From: Coccinella septempunctata
Lineage: Eukaryota; Arthropoda; Insecta; Coleoptera; Coccinellidae
Direction of reading: 5' to 3'
Length of the DNA: 64,000 nucleotides
NCBI RefSeq assembly: GCF_907165205.1
Contig: NC_058189.1
Coordinates: 18,908,001 to 18,972,000, forward strand
Numbering within the stretch: position 1 is the first letter of the stretch; each line of letters starts with the position of its first letter. Of this stretch, positions 12,576 to 24,236 are shown piece after piece. The notes under the pieces were generated by a model, which was not told the DNA's origin, did no database searches, and saw nothing but the letters and a program-made list of their open reading frames with translations. A program made the translations under genes and the position numbers.

Positions 12576-13044
12576 CGTTTCCTCTCTCACTATGCTCTAT
12601 CTTGGTGTGTAATATCTTTTGTTTCTAGTCGCTCCTGGTTAACTTGGCAGTGAAATCTGTCCCATTTTAAGGAATTCGTGCATCTCTCTCTCTCTTGTGT
12701 TATCTTCCCATAGACATAGAGACATGGACTGTGCCTTCCCTTTATATCTATGCATGAAATACGGTCAAAAAAAGTGACAGAGAGAAAAACACGTCGGGAA
12801 TGCAGTTGTCTTTTTCTAGAATTTTGATTGGTCTACACTCACCTCTATGTGAACAAAAAAGAGAAAGGTATGTCCCGACGAGCTTTTCTCTCTTTCTAAT
12901 AAATAGCCAATTTCATGCTGGCATTGCTCAGTCCATGTCTCTATGTCTATGTATCTTCCATAAGTCTCTCTTCGTTCAATTATGGGAAAGCATTTGTAGC
13001 AAAGATATTACACACCAAGATACAGCATAGTGAGAGAGAAAACG
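12576..13044. mobile_element. MITE-like inverted-repeat element
   Basis: Ends CGTTTCCTCTCTCACTATG and its near-complement CATAGTGAGAGAGAAAACG, continuing inward through the word CTTGGTGTGTAATATCTT and its complement. A second, inner pair (AGACATAGAGACATGGACTG near 12711 and its complement near 12930) is also inverted. No coding capacity and no clear target duplication. Confidence 0.7.
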
Positions 13045-13346
13045 GTGTGTATTATCTTTGATTTGTAGAGCTCGCCCCAGTAGGAAACATTTCGTAGTTG
13101 TCACATGCGTCATTTGATAATTTTGACATGACATGTGTAAATTTGCATGATTTTCAATTCTTTTCTGTTTATTCCAAGTTTCGGGGTTGACTTAGTTATC
13201 TGTTAGTTAGTTCTGGAGTTATTTTGACAATTTGAAGACAATATTCCATGATAGCAAAATGCCAAAAATTGCATAGTTATCCCCGTAATCTAGGAAGGTG
13301 AGTTAATATGTAATTATTGCTAAGGTTTCTATGTTTCTTAAATCAA

Positions 13347-13361
13347 AGAACTAATAATGTC
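13347..13361 (+). repeat. Target-site duplication, 5' side of the I-like element
   Basis: AGAACTAATAATGTC is repeated exactly at 19101-19115 and brackets the 5.74-kb element. Confidence 0.88.
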
Positions 13362-13652
13362 GGAGTTCGGTGCGGAGAGCGGATCGGTGCGGACCTAACC
13401 AATTTCGATTCTTCCTGGTGGCGTGTTATTTCCCCTATTGCAAGGTGGTGAGATAGTTCAAAAACAGGTGTCGAATTATTACTTTTTGATTTAAGGTTTC
13501 ATTGGGATACTTTAAGTTATTTTTCATTTGTTTTTGGGGTTTTTCTTGTATATTTTTTTCTTTCTTATATACCTATTTAAAACTGTACGTGAAGTACACT
13601 TCTTTTTGAGAGTTGATGAAAAAGGAAAAAACATCAGTAGAAAGGGATAAAA

Positions 13653-15134
13653 ATGGCAAATAATAGTCCGGGGATTTATCCCCGGATAAAAACGGCAATT
13701 ACTCCGAAATCGATAAAAACATTGGAGAATATACAGGAAAATAGTGAGCAATTTTCTTTCGCAGATTTAATAATACTTAAAAATGAATTAGATGAACTGA
13801 AAAAACAGGCAATTTTGAACGAAGACAGCGAGTTGAATACTCAAGTCGACATATTATCACAATCTTTAACATTGAAAAAAGATGCGAACGAAAATAAACA
13901 CATATTCAAATACGGAGTTAATGAAGGGACCATATGTTGTTTTTGTAGAAAGTAAGATTGGTAACGTGGGAAATCTAAACCCATTGACTAAAGGAAAAAT
14001 TTTTTTCGAAAATAACAACTTTGAATTAAGAATAAATAAAATATCCAAAAAAGGTAGAAATAGAATAGGAATAGAGTTTTCCACGGCCGAAGATGCAAAC
14101 AAGTTTGTATCAAATAATACTTTTCCAGCTTATAATGTATACATCCCTGCAGTATATTTAACAGTCAGGGGTATCATTTCGGGAATAGATGTAGATATAG
14201 ATGAACAAGAAATTATAGATTTTGGAAAATCCGATTACGAAATAATTAATGTTCGAAGACTAAAGAAAAGAATTATAATCGATGGCGAAGTACAATACAA
14301 AAAGACTAAATCTTGCGTAATTACGTTTAGAAGTACTACATTACCTAAATATATAACATTATACCATAATTTTTTAGAAGTCTCGCAATACGTGTATCCT
14401 GTTATACAATGCTTTAATTGCCTACGTTTCGGACATACGGCACATTTATGTAAAAGTAGTAGGAGATGCAGAAATTGTGGTGAGGATCATGAATATGTAA
14501 ACTGCCCTAATGAAACAAAATGTATATTTTGTGGAGAAGGGCATACGGCGATGGAACGAACCTGCCCGGAATACGAACATCAAAAATTGATTAAAGAAGC
14601 TATGGCAGTATATAAATATACCTTTTATGAAGCGAACCTCATGCTTCGAAAACGAAAAAATTTCAATATAGGTACGAGTGCATGCAGGAAAATAACATCA
14701 AAACACTCCCGGTAACAGTTAACAGAATATCATATGCGGACGAAACAAAGGCATCAAAAAAACATTCAGATAATAAAACAAATGAACCCCACAGAATTAC
14801 CACCTTTTCTCCTAGGAAAAGAATAGCTCCTCAAAAACCAGCATATGACAGAGATGAAATTAAAAAATGCCTGATCGAATATGAACCAAATTACAACATG
14901 AATAATAGAGAAAAAATTTATAATACCCAAAACTCAGAAATGGATATATCTATAAACTCAGATGATATTAATCCAACAAATGAAATAGAAACTCAATCGA
15001 ACTATTCAAATTTCGAAGAGAATATTATAAATAATGAGAGAAAAATAATTATTCACGATGTACAAATACATAAACCTCCAGAGTATAAAATAGAAATAGA
15101 TGATACATCTATGGATGAAATTGGAGAATATTAA
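13653..15134 (+). pseudogene. I-like element ORF1 (gag), two frameshifts
   Basis: The frame opens at the ATG 13653, shifts by one near 13915 and again near 14690, and ends at 15134. The middle part (14400-14600) has three CCHC-type zinc knuckles (CFNCLRFGH.., CRNCGEDH.., CIFCGEGH..), which bind RNA in the retrotransposition complex. The C-terminal third is Asn/Glu-rich and acidic. With the shifts corrected the protein would be about 490 residues, normal for a non-LTR gag. Confidence 0.85.
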
Positions 15135-15227
15135 CCCTTCATTATATCATGCCCACCGACAAATATATGTGTATATGTAAACCGCTTTATTATTTTATTT
15201 ACCTAACTAGTCTCAAATATATTCAAT

Positions 15228-18200
15228 ATGTTTATTATACAATGGAATATAAGATCAATAATAGCTAATTATAACGAACTTATGGGCAAGCTGACAATGT
15301 CTATGCCGGATATGATAGCCTTGACTGAAACCCTTCTTGATAAAGATAAAATAATTAAAATAAAAAATTATAAAATCATCAGAAATGACAGATATGACCG
15401 TTGGGGAGGAATAGCCCTCTTAATCAAGGAAAATATAAAGTTCAAAATTATAAACATAAATATCCAAAATATGCCAAAAAAATTCCAATTTCAGATAGTA
15501 GAAGTAAACAAGGTCTGGTTTATTAACATATATAACCCACCAGATACCAAATTAGACAAGAAAATATTGATTAAAATAATAGATTCAAGCCCAGGTCCTT
15601 TTGTGATCATGGGAGACCTGAATGCGCAAAACTTCATGTGGGGGTCTGAGTCCATAAACCCCAATGGTAGGATTATTCAAGAGCTAACTGAAGATCGGGA
15701 TATAATTATACTAAATGATGGATCTGCGACAAGACTGACGAAACCAAATGAAAAGAAAAGTGCACCAGACCTGACTATTGTACCGACTAATCTCGCCAAC
15801 AAGTTTTCGTGGATGGTAAATCATGATACAGGACAAAGCGACCACTTCCCAATTCACATACATTTTTCAGAAGAACCAAATATAAAAACGACAAAATTTT
15901 ATTCTACAAGAAAATTTAAAACTTCCAAAGCTGATTGGCCTAAATTCCAAACGAATATAAACAATTTCATGAGTGAGAATGAAATAAACAACTTAAGTGA
16001 ATTCGATGATATGATTAAGATATGTGCGGAAAGAAGCATCCCCATCAAAATGGATAGAAAAACCAATAACCATAAGATTGCGATATGGTGGACTGATGAA
16101 CTGACGAAGGCAATACTCCAGCGAAAAGATGCCTTTGCGGAATATATAAGAGAACCCAATTTGGAAAATTATATCAGAGTAAAGGAATTGAAAGCCAGAA
16201 CCAAACGTATGATCAAAACCGAAAAAAGGAATAGTTTCAGAAAATTTACTGAGAGTATAAATTTCAACAATAGCAAGAAAGCATGGAATACCATAAAAAA
16301 AAATTCAAAGGTAGTAAAGACGGACATACCTGCAATAACCAACCCGAGGTTGAAACCGTGGAAAAATTAATGATCAAACTAACAGAAAATAAATCACCCC
16401 TGATATCTTTTAACCTAGAGAACAACCTTTCCCCTATGATCACCCCATTGGAAATTCGTAAACTTATACCGGAAAAAGACTCTGCTCCTGGAATGAATTC
16501 GCTGACATATCCAATGTACAGAAATCTACCTATAATGGCTTGGGAAAAATTAGCGGAAATATTCAACAAGCTACTTGTAAATCCACAAACTATAAATACC
16601 TCAATGAAATTTTTGATACTCCCTTTCGGCAAACCAGGTAAAGACGTCAACAATGTAGACAATTTACGACCCATCTCGTTGGCACCCTGCTCAGTGAAAA
16701 TATTGGAGTCAATAGTAAAACACAGGATAGAAAAAATAACAGAGGAAAATATAGAAAAAAATAATCCCTACAGTTTCGGTTTTAGACGAGGAAAATCTAT
16801 TTACGACAATCTCTTGGTGGCATGCTCCAGCATCTATGAATCCTTTATACGGAGAAAATTCACTATCATTATTTTGCTGGATATAAAAGCAGCTTATGAT
16901 AATGTGAACCTACATATTCTTAAGGATGATTTATATGATATCGGCATACCAGTAGACATCGCAAATCTGATTATAGCTTTAATGAATTATCGGGAATTAC
17001 ATTTTCATGATAAAGATGCAGACAGCATAAAGGGACCCTGGATAGCGCATGAAGGATTAATACAGGGATCATTACTTAGCCCTACATTATTTAATGTATA
17101 TCTCTTGAAAGTTGGGGTGTGCGCAGCGGGAAATGTTAAGATTTTTCAGTATGCTGATGATCTGTTTTTAGAATGTACAGGATGGGACATAGGAGAGATA
17201 TGGGAAAATCTAGATAAAACCTTAAAAAATCTAGGAGAATGGCTGGGAAAGAGAAACCTCAAAATGTGTGCAGAAAAATGTGCTGCAATGTTATTTGCAC
17301 GTAGACCCATACCTGAACAAATACCAAAGTTCTCCATCGAAGAAACAGAAATCCCCTGGAAACAAGAGATAAAATATCTAGGAGTAACATTAGATCAAAA
17401 ACTCAATTGGACAAAACAAATAGATGAGGTCTGCGGTAAAGCAATGAAGAACTGTAACATACTGAGAACATTATGTGGAACCTGGTGGGGTGCCCAACCT
17501 GGAGTACTGTTGGGGATATATAAATCGCTGATCCGACCACAGTTGGATTTTGGGGCTCTATTGTATGGAACATGCTCTGTGACCTCTCTGAGGAAGTTAG
17601 ACAGGGTACAATATCATGCACTAAGAATAAGCTTGGGACTTATGCGATCTACGCCAATAAACATTATCCTTTCAGAAAGTGGAGAAATGAAACTGGAAAA
17701 AAGAAGAATATTACTATCGTCAAAATATATACTAAAAAGAATGAGATGCAGAAATGACCCAATACTGCAAAACATTGAAGAATTAACACTTTTCAAAGGT
17801 TTTTGGAACAATAATAGAAAACCACCCTTTGTAGAAGCGTATGAAAGAGTAAAGCCCAGAATTAAACTCATGGAGAGATCACAAAAACTTCCAGTCTACA
17901 ACTTAAATATTGATATGCACATCAGGGACCATGATATAGTGGTAGCTCCAATAGAAAAAAATAGCATCGACGCACCTTTGAAGTTCCAATCCTTTTGCGA
18001 GAGGCATATTAAATCCCCATATCAGGCTATTTATACCGATGCATCAAAACAGGACAATCCTCGGACCGTTGGAGCTGGAATATACTCTGAAAATATATCG
18101 GCATCTTTCAGATTACCAGATCATTGGGCTATATACACAGCAGAAATGTTCGCAATTGGATATGCCTTAGAGTGGTCCCTGAAGAACAACCCTAGAACAA

Positions 18201-18881
18201 ATATCATCATTTTCACGGATTCACGAAGCGCAATTATGAAACTTGAAAACTGGAAAATAAAAACTGACATACATGCTATAGAAATTAGGGTTAAAACACT
18301 GCTAATAAGAGCAGAGGAGATGGGAATTAATGTTAAGTGTGTGTGGATCCCCAGCCATTCTGGCATAGCTGGGAACGAGGAGGTAGATAGGCTGGCTAAC
18401 AGAGGGAGAGAAAAAGAGGTAACAAAATACGAGGGTAGCTACCAGGATGTTTTCAACATGATTAGACAAGAAGTCAAGAATGGAAGGAAATGGGCAGAAG
18501 TAAGGGAAAAACCAAAACCTACGTCAATATGGTGGGAGTTAAGGATAACATTACGGGAAACAAGTTAATAGGAACAAATATTTCAAGAAAAACATTAACA
18601 ACAATGATTAGATTGAGATCTGGACATGTGCTATCACCCCAACACCTATACAAAATAAAAATCAAAGATGAGGAAAAATGCCATTGTGGCGAACGCGGTG
18701 ATATTGACACATATTTTTCGAATGCTCATTGAATCAGGAAAATTGTTCACTATTTTATACAAGATTAGAAGCATTCTCCTTTCAACACCCAATTAATCTG
18801 AATGAGGTCATTTTCAGCTCCTCTCCTGATTTTGCAAAACTCATATCTGAGTTCCTCAGGGCCTCAAACATCAAGCTGTAA
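15228..18881 (+). pseudogene. I-like element ORF2: endonuclease-RT-RNase H, frameshifted
   Basis: Frame one (15228-16370) is an APE-type endonuclease with the catalytic TETLL, GDLNAQN and SDHFPI motifs. After a one-base shift near 16300-16370 the frame 16283-18568 carries the reverse transcriptase, including FGFRRGKS, LLDIKAAYD, GLIQGSLLSP and the catalytic YADD at 17150-17161. RNase H follows (TDASK, TAEM, TDSRS, PSHSGIAGNEEVD). Two more shifts near 18490-18560 and 18710 precede the family's C-terminal Cys/His motif (CHCGERGD) and the stop at 18881. All catalytic residues I checked are present, so the decay is recent. Confidence 0.88.
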
Positions 18882-19100
18882 TTTCGATTTGACTCCTGTT
18901 AAAAGACCTAATAACATATCATGTTTGTTTGACAGTAACAAGTTGTTGTTTTCCTATGTCAGTGATGTCAACCTGTTCCTGTGTAAACACCGAACCCGAG
19001 ACCGAACGTTTTGACACATGATACTGGGTGCATGTCCAATGGACGAGCCCAAGGTTTCCCAACGTGACAGCTTGGGAAACAAGGAAGAAGAAGAAGAAGA

Positions 19101-19115
19101 AGAACTAATAATGTC
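19101..19115 (+). repeat. Target-site duplication, 3' side of the I-like element
   Basis: Exact repeat of 13347-13361, directly after the (GAA)n tail. Confidence 0.88.
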
Positions 19116-19210
19116 TTCCGTGAATGTTATAGAATGATATGTAAAATAGTCATAAGCACAGTCGATCTATGAATGGAATTAGCAATGTGCTAATATTGTT
19201 AAACTTTCAG

Positions 19211-19790
19211 ATCTAAGGAATGGCAAGAAATACTAGGAATGGAATTCACGGGTGAATCTCTATATTCATTCAAGATCTGCAATAAGCATTTTTCACCAGA
19301 TTCATATATGGATCTAAACAGATTTAAGCTTCACAGATCCGCAGTTCCTATTCCTCGGCAAACCTCTGCAAGAACTATTAAGACACATGAAGTAAATATG
19401 GAATTTCATCTGTAGAATCTGAAAAAGGTATTTGAAAATTGCGATTTTGTGCATACGCCCTTCTGGCACGAAACCCTTCATATGATAACACATAACATCT
19501 CAACTCATTTTGCAAAAGTTTTGTTTTTTGTAGTTGTTGAAAAATAGTTATAAATTGTTTCAGAAATTATGACTAAAGTGACTAAGGCAGCTTTGGATGA
19601 TCCAAGCCCTAGCTCAAAAATCCCACATTTGGCCACACCGAATATCAAGGACGAAAATATTCAGAAATTTTGATGAACTTTCAATAAAGGACAGTAGGTA
19701 CACCAAGAAAAAAGCAATTGATGAAAATCATTCATAGAAGGGAGAATAATATGAGGAAGATTAAAACCTTATGTAGGGAAAATCCCAAGA
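19211..19790 (+). pseudogene. THAP-domain / P-type transposase remnant
   Basis: After an intron-like acceptor (CTTTCAG) the frame from 19211 reads as the second half of a THAP zinc finger: a Trp (SKEWQ), then ICNKHF giving the CxxH zinc ligands, then SAVPI matching the conserved AVP box. A TAG interrupts at about 19413. Further on, 19560-19790 has short protein-like stretches in broken frames that may be transposase body. The first THAP half is not found; a possible start exon with a GTGAGT donor lies at 13251-13297. The I-like element occupies the presumed intron. Confidence 0.55.
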
Positions 19791-20504
19791 TTTAAAAGCT
19801 GTCACAAATGTATGTGAAACTAGTGTGGTATGTAAAATTATGAAATTAATGAAATTAGAAAAGGGAAAAGACAGTGAAAAGAAAAATAAATATAATTCAA
19901 CATTGAAAAATTTCAAATTCATTAATTTCAATTTTTTTTTTCTCCAAGTTCCATTTATTTTGTATTTCATTTGTAAAATAAAATTTAGCTATTGTATATA
20001 CATAAACCTATACTATACATACATATACATACATACCTATACCTATATTTGTTAATTATTGAATTGTTTCTTACTTAAATTGTGCTGGGACTTTTTTGGA
20101 GTTGAAATATAGCTATGAATCTTACTGATGTAGTTTTACATTTCCTATTTCCTCAGTGAATAAATGAGAAACTTTGCATTTTTGAAATCTGAAAATATTC
20201 CTTGATGAAAATTTGTCAATAAAGGCAATATTTATCAGATAGGACATTTTCCGTTCGTCAAAAATGCAAAATTTCTCATAAAACAATGTTGGCTCTTCGA
20301 ACTGAATAAAATCGGCAATGCGCAGTTCAAATTTCCCGCGCTTTTGCGAGAAACTGCATGCAGCGCCTCTACAAATGCTTTCCGAAAAAATTAGGGAGAT
20401 GGAGAACTAGGATCTGACTTCATTTTAGCAGGTAGTTGACCATCTCGTTTGTCTCTGGTCAAAATCAATTCAGTATATTTCTCAAGAATATTCGACTATT
20501 CGAG
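19791..20504. other. No gene recognised
   Basis: AT-rich sequence with poly-T and ATACATACAT-like simple stretches near 20020. I see no coding or RNA feature. Confidence 0.5.
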
Positions 20505-20750
20505 ATGGATAATGAAAAAAGAAAGTGCAAATTTACGGAAGATCTTCCAAAAGAATTTCCATTCCTTATAAAACAAAACTTGATTCTGAAGTCCAATGTA
20601 AGAAGTGTTTGGGTCAATTAAGCACTGCATTTGGAGATAGAAGGGATATTGTAAGCTATGTTTCAAGTTACAAACGTAAAAAAAATGGTTAATGCAGCAG
20701 CGTTTTTCTCTCTGATCAAATATTTCAGACATTCAAATTTTGTTGGTTTA
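20505..20750 (+). pseudogene. hAT transposase N-terminal zinc-finger remnant
   Basis: Starts MDNEKRKC and continues through SVWVN.., the decayed equivalent of a Cys-rich finger, to VNAAAFFSLIKYFRHSNF. The same module occurs on the minus strand at 54337-54696 (better preserved: FGERRYIIRHVSSYKHK) and at about 49020-49318. The pattern fits the BED-like N-terminus of hAT transposases. Frameshifts make it a relic. Confidence 0.55.
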
Positions 20751-20789
20751 TGAGTACCATGGTCTCTTGAAATCTCATAAAAGCAAAAA

Positions 20790-20986
20790 GTTTCATTTTT
20801 GCTTTTTTGAATAAGAGAAGCCCGATGATATGGCTTTATTTTTCAATCGTAGACGTTAAAAAAATAATGTGTTCCTGCGACACATTTCGGACGTCCCGAG
20901 AATTGTTCTAGAACTGCGCAAAACTGTTGCGCCCTAGTATCGAATACTCTGCGCAGTTCTAGAACCATTCTCGGACTGTCCGAAAT
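20790..20986 (+). mobile_element. BED-finger hAT fragment plus a 104-bp hairpin insert
   Basis: 20810-20882 matches the start of the BED-finger ORF at 56781 (NKRSP.., YFSIVD, IMCSCD). It is then cut by 20883-20986, a near-perfect hairpin with ends ATTTCGGAC / GTCCGAAAT and arms of about 38 bp containing TTCTAGAACTGCGCA. The hairpin may be a tiny MITE. Confidence 0.6.
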
Positions 20987-21020
20987 TCGAACCCGAATAC
21001 AGCTATTCTATTGATGAATA

Positions 21021-21241
21021 AATTGGTAATGGTAATACCATTGTATGAAGATAATTCTGGTGCAGTTGCCATTGCTAAATACGGCAACTCCACAAAAAAC
21101 TCTAAACATACTGAAGTGTAGTATCATTTAATTAATGAGAATTATGAGAAGGGTGTGATTGATATTGTAAAGATGAAGTCTAAATTTAATTTAGCAGACA
21201 TGTTGAATAAAAGTTTATATAAGAATTCCCAATTAGTATGA
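21021..21241 (+). pseudogene. Ty1/copia polyprotein 3' end (RNase H C-terminus)
   Basis: The frame reads PLYEDNSGAVAIAK, then SKHTEV, YHLINENYEKGVIDIVKM and FNLADMLNKSL. This is the recognisable C-terminal block of copia RNase H (YEDN, H-x-K-H, ADxLxK). One in-frame stop separates the parts. The last portion recurs at 24614-24704 as part of the tandem duplication, where extra downstream bases show that copy 1 has lost a piece. Confidence 0.65.
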
Positions 21242-23149
21242 ACCCAAAAATAAAAATAAGTTTTTAAAAAACAGAGTGGAGTTAGGATTGGTTTAATTTT
21301 CTTGAAATGTGTTTTAAAATTTCATGTGAAGGATCTATATTATAGATTTAAGGAGGCGTGTTGTAAGTGTCCGGATATGTATCTCATAAATACTATAATA
21401 TTGACCTTATCAAAGTGTTTCGTGGCGCCACCAGTCATACTATATTCCAGTTTGGCAACTCTGTGTTTAACTCATTTTGAGTGACACATGTGATGATATT
21501 GACATATTTATAGGAAAAATCAGTCAGCCAGCCAGTTTTTGTAAAACGTTCTTCGAATAGAGATTGCAGATTTGATATGAATCTATAATTCAGTTATGAG
21601 CAATTATGACCTATTTTCGAATAAGGAAAATGTTGACTGGAAATCGCATAACTGAAAAAAAATTGAAGAGAAATTCAAGGTTTTTTGATACCCTCTCAAA
21701 ATTTGGAAATCGTCCGCAACTAAGCTTTTGCGTGCCTATTTTTATATGAAATTTTTTAAATAAAATTATTCAGGAAACATACTTAAAGTTTTGGACCTAT
21801 CAAATTGTTCAACACCCCGTATATGGTCAACACTGTGTTTTGTACAATTAATTCAAGACAAAAAATCTTACTCCGAAGCAAATTAAGGTTATTTTCGTGA
21901 CAAAAATTCTACGCTTTATTTACTAACAATATTCGAAATCACAATTATACTTTTTTCAGAGTGTTCATCAGAAATTTCAATTGATATCTATTTCAGGATC
22001 ATAAGATAATTTCATTCGAAGCTTTGAGTATTCGATTAATACACTCAATGTTCAGAAGTACATATACTAAACTAAAGCTGTCTTTCTATATAGAATTTTT
22101 GTGTTCAAAGTTTCTCCGAAGAGAATGAGAACTATCGTATATTCCAACGGATTAAAAAACAATCATATAACCTTGAATATTGAATCACTTCATATAAGAC
22201 ATCAAGCAATTAAAACAGAATTATTCTTCACCTCTAACAAGAACAATCAAATAAGGCAACATCAAGATATCATCAGATCGATCGTTACCGGACCGTTTTG
22301 AACAGGGGGGGCCATAAAGTGTCATAAAACATAAAAGTTGAAAGTTTATTGCTTCTATTGTCGAGAAGGCCGTAATCACCATTCCAAATATTCTGTTACA
22401 AGAATAACGTGCCTGGCAAGTCTTGCTTTTTTGAACGAAACAATATCTTTGAGTATTCTCAATGATAATATGTATCGAAATTCTCCAGAAAAATTTTTCT
22501 TCGGAATACAAAAAATGAAGAATTATGAGAAAGAGAATTTTTGAATGATCTTCCTTACAAAATACTTATTGCAGAAAAATCACGTGGTGAATAAGAATAT
22601 CGTTAATGGAGATGAGGGGTTGAAAAAAATATGCGAAAAACAACTACATAGTGCTTCACATTATGTACAGAGTTAAATCGTCAACACTTTCTAATAGTGT
22701 TTTGGAAGGGTGGCAATTTCGAAAAAATATTATATGATGTACCCTTAGTTATGTATTTTCATCGAAAAAGCGAGTCTGCCATTTATTCCCAGACGTACTT
22801 AAGAAGACTCTCGTTTTCTACAATTTGTCTTCTTTCCTTCGAATAATATGAATTTCTCAAGAAAATACAACAGAAATAAACCAGAATAGTCTGATTCAGA
22901 GTAGTTCGGAAATATTCACGTAAAATACATGTCATCAACTCTGTTGTTATGAAAGGCCTATTTTATGCAAATATTCTTCTAAAATTGTGCTTCGCCGGCC
23001 TTATTTGAGCCATATATAAAGCAATAAAAATTTCCGTTGTTCAATATAATTGAATTCTTGGAAATTATACCTACACCTATAAACCAGGAATTACACAGTT
23101 GTACTCCTTACCCTCTCAAAATTTCAGGTAATGATGATGAAAAAAGGGG

Positions 23150-23295
23150 GGTGTATTTAAATAAAAGGAGGATTCGATAAATACGAGTTTCATTTTGAAC
23201 CCTACCGTTGAGTATTGTGTGTCTTGTGAAAAATTATCAAGAAATCTTCAGTATATCTATTTATTTGTGTTCTGTGATATCTATCGATAATAAGG
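23150..23295 (+). promoter_or_regulatory. Putative promoter and leader exon of THAP gene, copy 1
   Basis: TATTTAAATAAAAGG at about 23154 looks like a TATA box. About 100 nt of leader end at a good donor, AAG|GTGAGT, near 23294. The same layout is kept in copies 2 and 3 (near 29130 and 32850). Confidence 0.45.
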
Positions 23296-23356
23296 TGAGT
23301 GAACATCAACATTACTTGTTTAAAACTTAAAAGCTCACTTCCTCTCAACCTCATGT

Positions 23357-23651
23357 AAGTGTACGTTTATGGGAATCAGGACGGTGAAAAAAATCAGCAA
23401 ATCTTAGCTAATTCCAACGTTTCGCAACATATATTGTCGCTTCTTCAGGGCTAAAATATGTACCATCTATTTTTTGAAAGCATAATTTGACTTTGGTAAG
23501 TGTGTCTCAGTGCGTATCGTGACTCTGCAATTGTCTGTTTTATTATATTCATGTTGATTTGTTTTTTTTTCTGTGTGTGTTGTCGTTTTTCGTTTCTATT
23601 CACGATGATCTGTATTTTTTTCACCTTCCTAATTCCCATTAACGTACACTT
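23357..23651. repeat. 295-bp inverted-repeat element with hammerhead-like motif (copy 1)
   Basis: Ends AAGTGTACGTTTATGGGAAT and its complement at 23632-23651. Inside, the minus strand reads CTGAAGA, a short hairpin (GCGACAATATATGTTGC) and GAAACGTTGG near 23419-23453, the Penelope-type motif. It lies in the intron between the leader exon and the THAP coding exon. Copies are at 29339-29632 and 33056-33349. Confidence 0.65.
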
Positions 23652-23856
23652 AGATTAATTGTTTAACACGCTACACTTAATTGTTTAAATTGGTCCGGAC
23701 ATCCGGAAGAGTTGCCTACAAACTTTTTCACTAGTTCCGTACAATTAGTATAATTTTTCTCATTTCAAAAAACGAATGTGGAAATATGACTAGCTTGCGT
23801 GTTTATCCTGGATTTAGAAATTGGATTCTGCGAATTTAATTGTTTTTTTAGGGAAA

Positions 23857-24236
23857 ATGTCTACAGTAATGTGCACATATGTTGGATGTTCTAAGAAAAT
23901 ATCCACCGAGAAATCCATCACATATTTCAGATTTCCAGTGAAAGATGAAGAACGTTGTCGAAAGTGGATTCAGCATTCTGGAAATACCGAGCTTTTAGGT
24001 AGGTAATCGTTTTATTCATAAACATTGTTTTCACTCCGGGTAATTACTGACGTGATAAACTTTTTGATTAATTTACTGCTGTCATATCGAATCAAAAACT
24101 AATATTCATCATATTTTCAGATATGGATGAAAAACAATTGATATACAGAAAAATTTGCGAAGGGCATTTCGAACAGAATGCCTTCACTAACCATCTCCGT
24201 CAAAGATTGGTGAAGACAGCTGTCGCTATACACTGA
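23857..24236 (+). CDS. THAP-domain small protein, two exons (copy 1)
   Basis: Coding exons 23857-23998 and 24121-24236 are joined by a 122-bp intron with GT (GTAGGT) and AG (TATTTTCAG) ends. The product is 85 residues and consists of little more than a THAP zinc finger, a DNA-binding fold typical of P-element transposases and their domesticated relatives. Ligands are Cys6, Cys11 and the late CEGH pair. The YFRFP and RKW features sit at the expected spacing, and KTAVAI replaces the usual AVP box. An upstream acceptor precedes the ATG by five bases. All three copies share the TGA. A donor-like GTAAGT follows at 24257, so a longer ancestral protein truncated by the stop is possible. Confidence 0.6.

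Larger units (their letters stand above)
13362..19100 (+). mobile_element. I-like non-LTR retrotransposon, near full length
   Basis: A 5.74-kb element flanked by a 15-bp duplication and ending in a (GAA)n simple repeat instead of a poly-A tail. It has a CCHC gag ORF1 and an ORF2 with APE endonuclease, reverse transcriptase and a C-terminal RNase H, the arrangement of the I superfamily. A GC-rich start (GGAGTTCGGTGCGGAGAGCG) is followed by about 290 bp of 5' UTR. Several single-base frameshifts make it inactive. It sits in what looks like an intron of a decayed THAP gene (exon at 19211). Confidence 0.9.
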
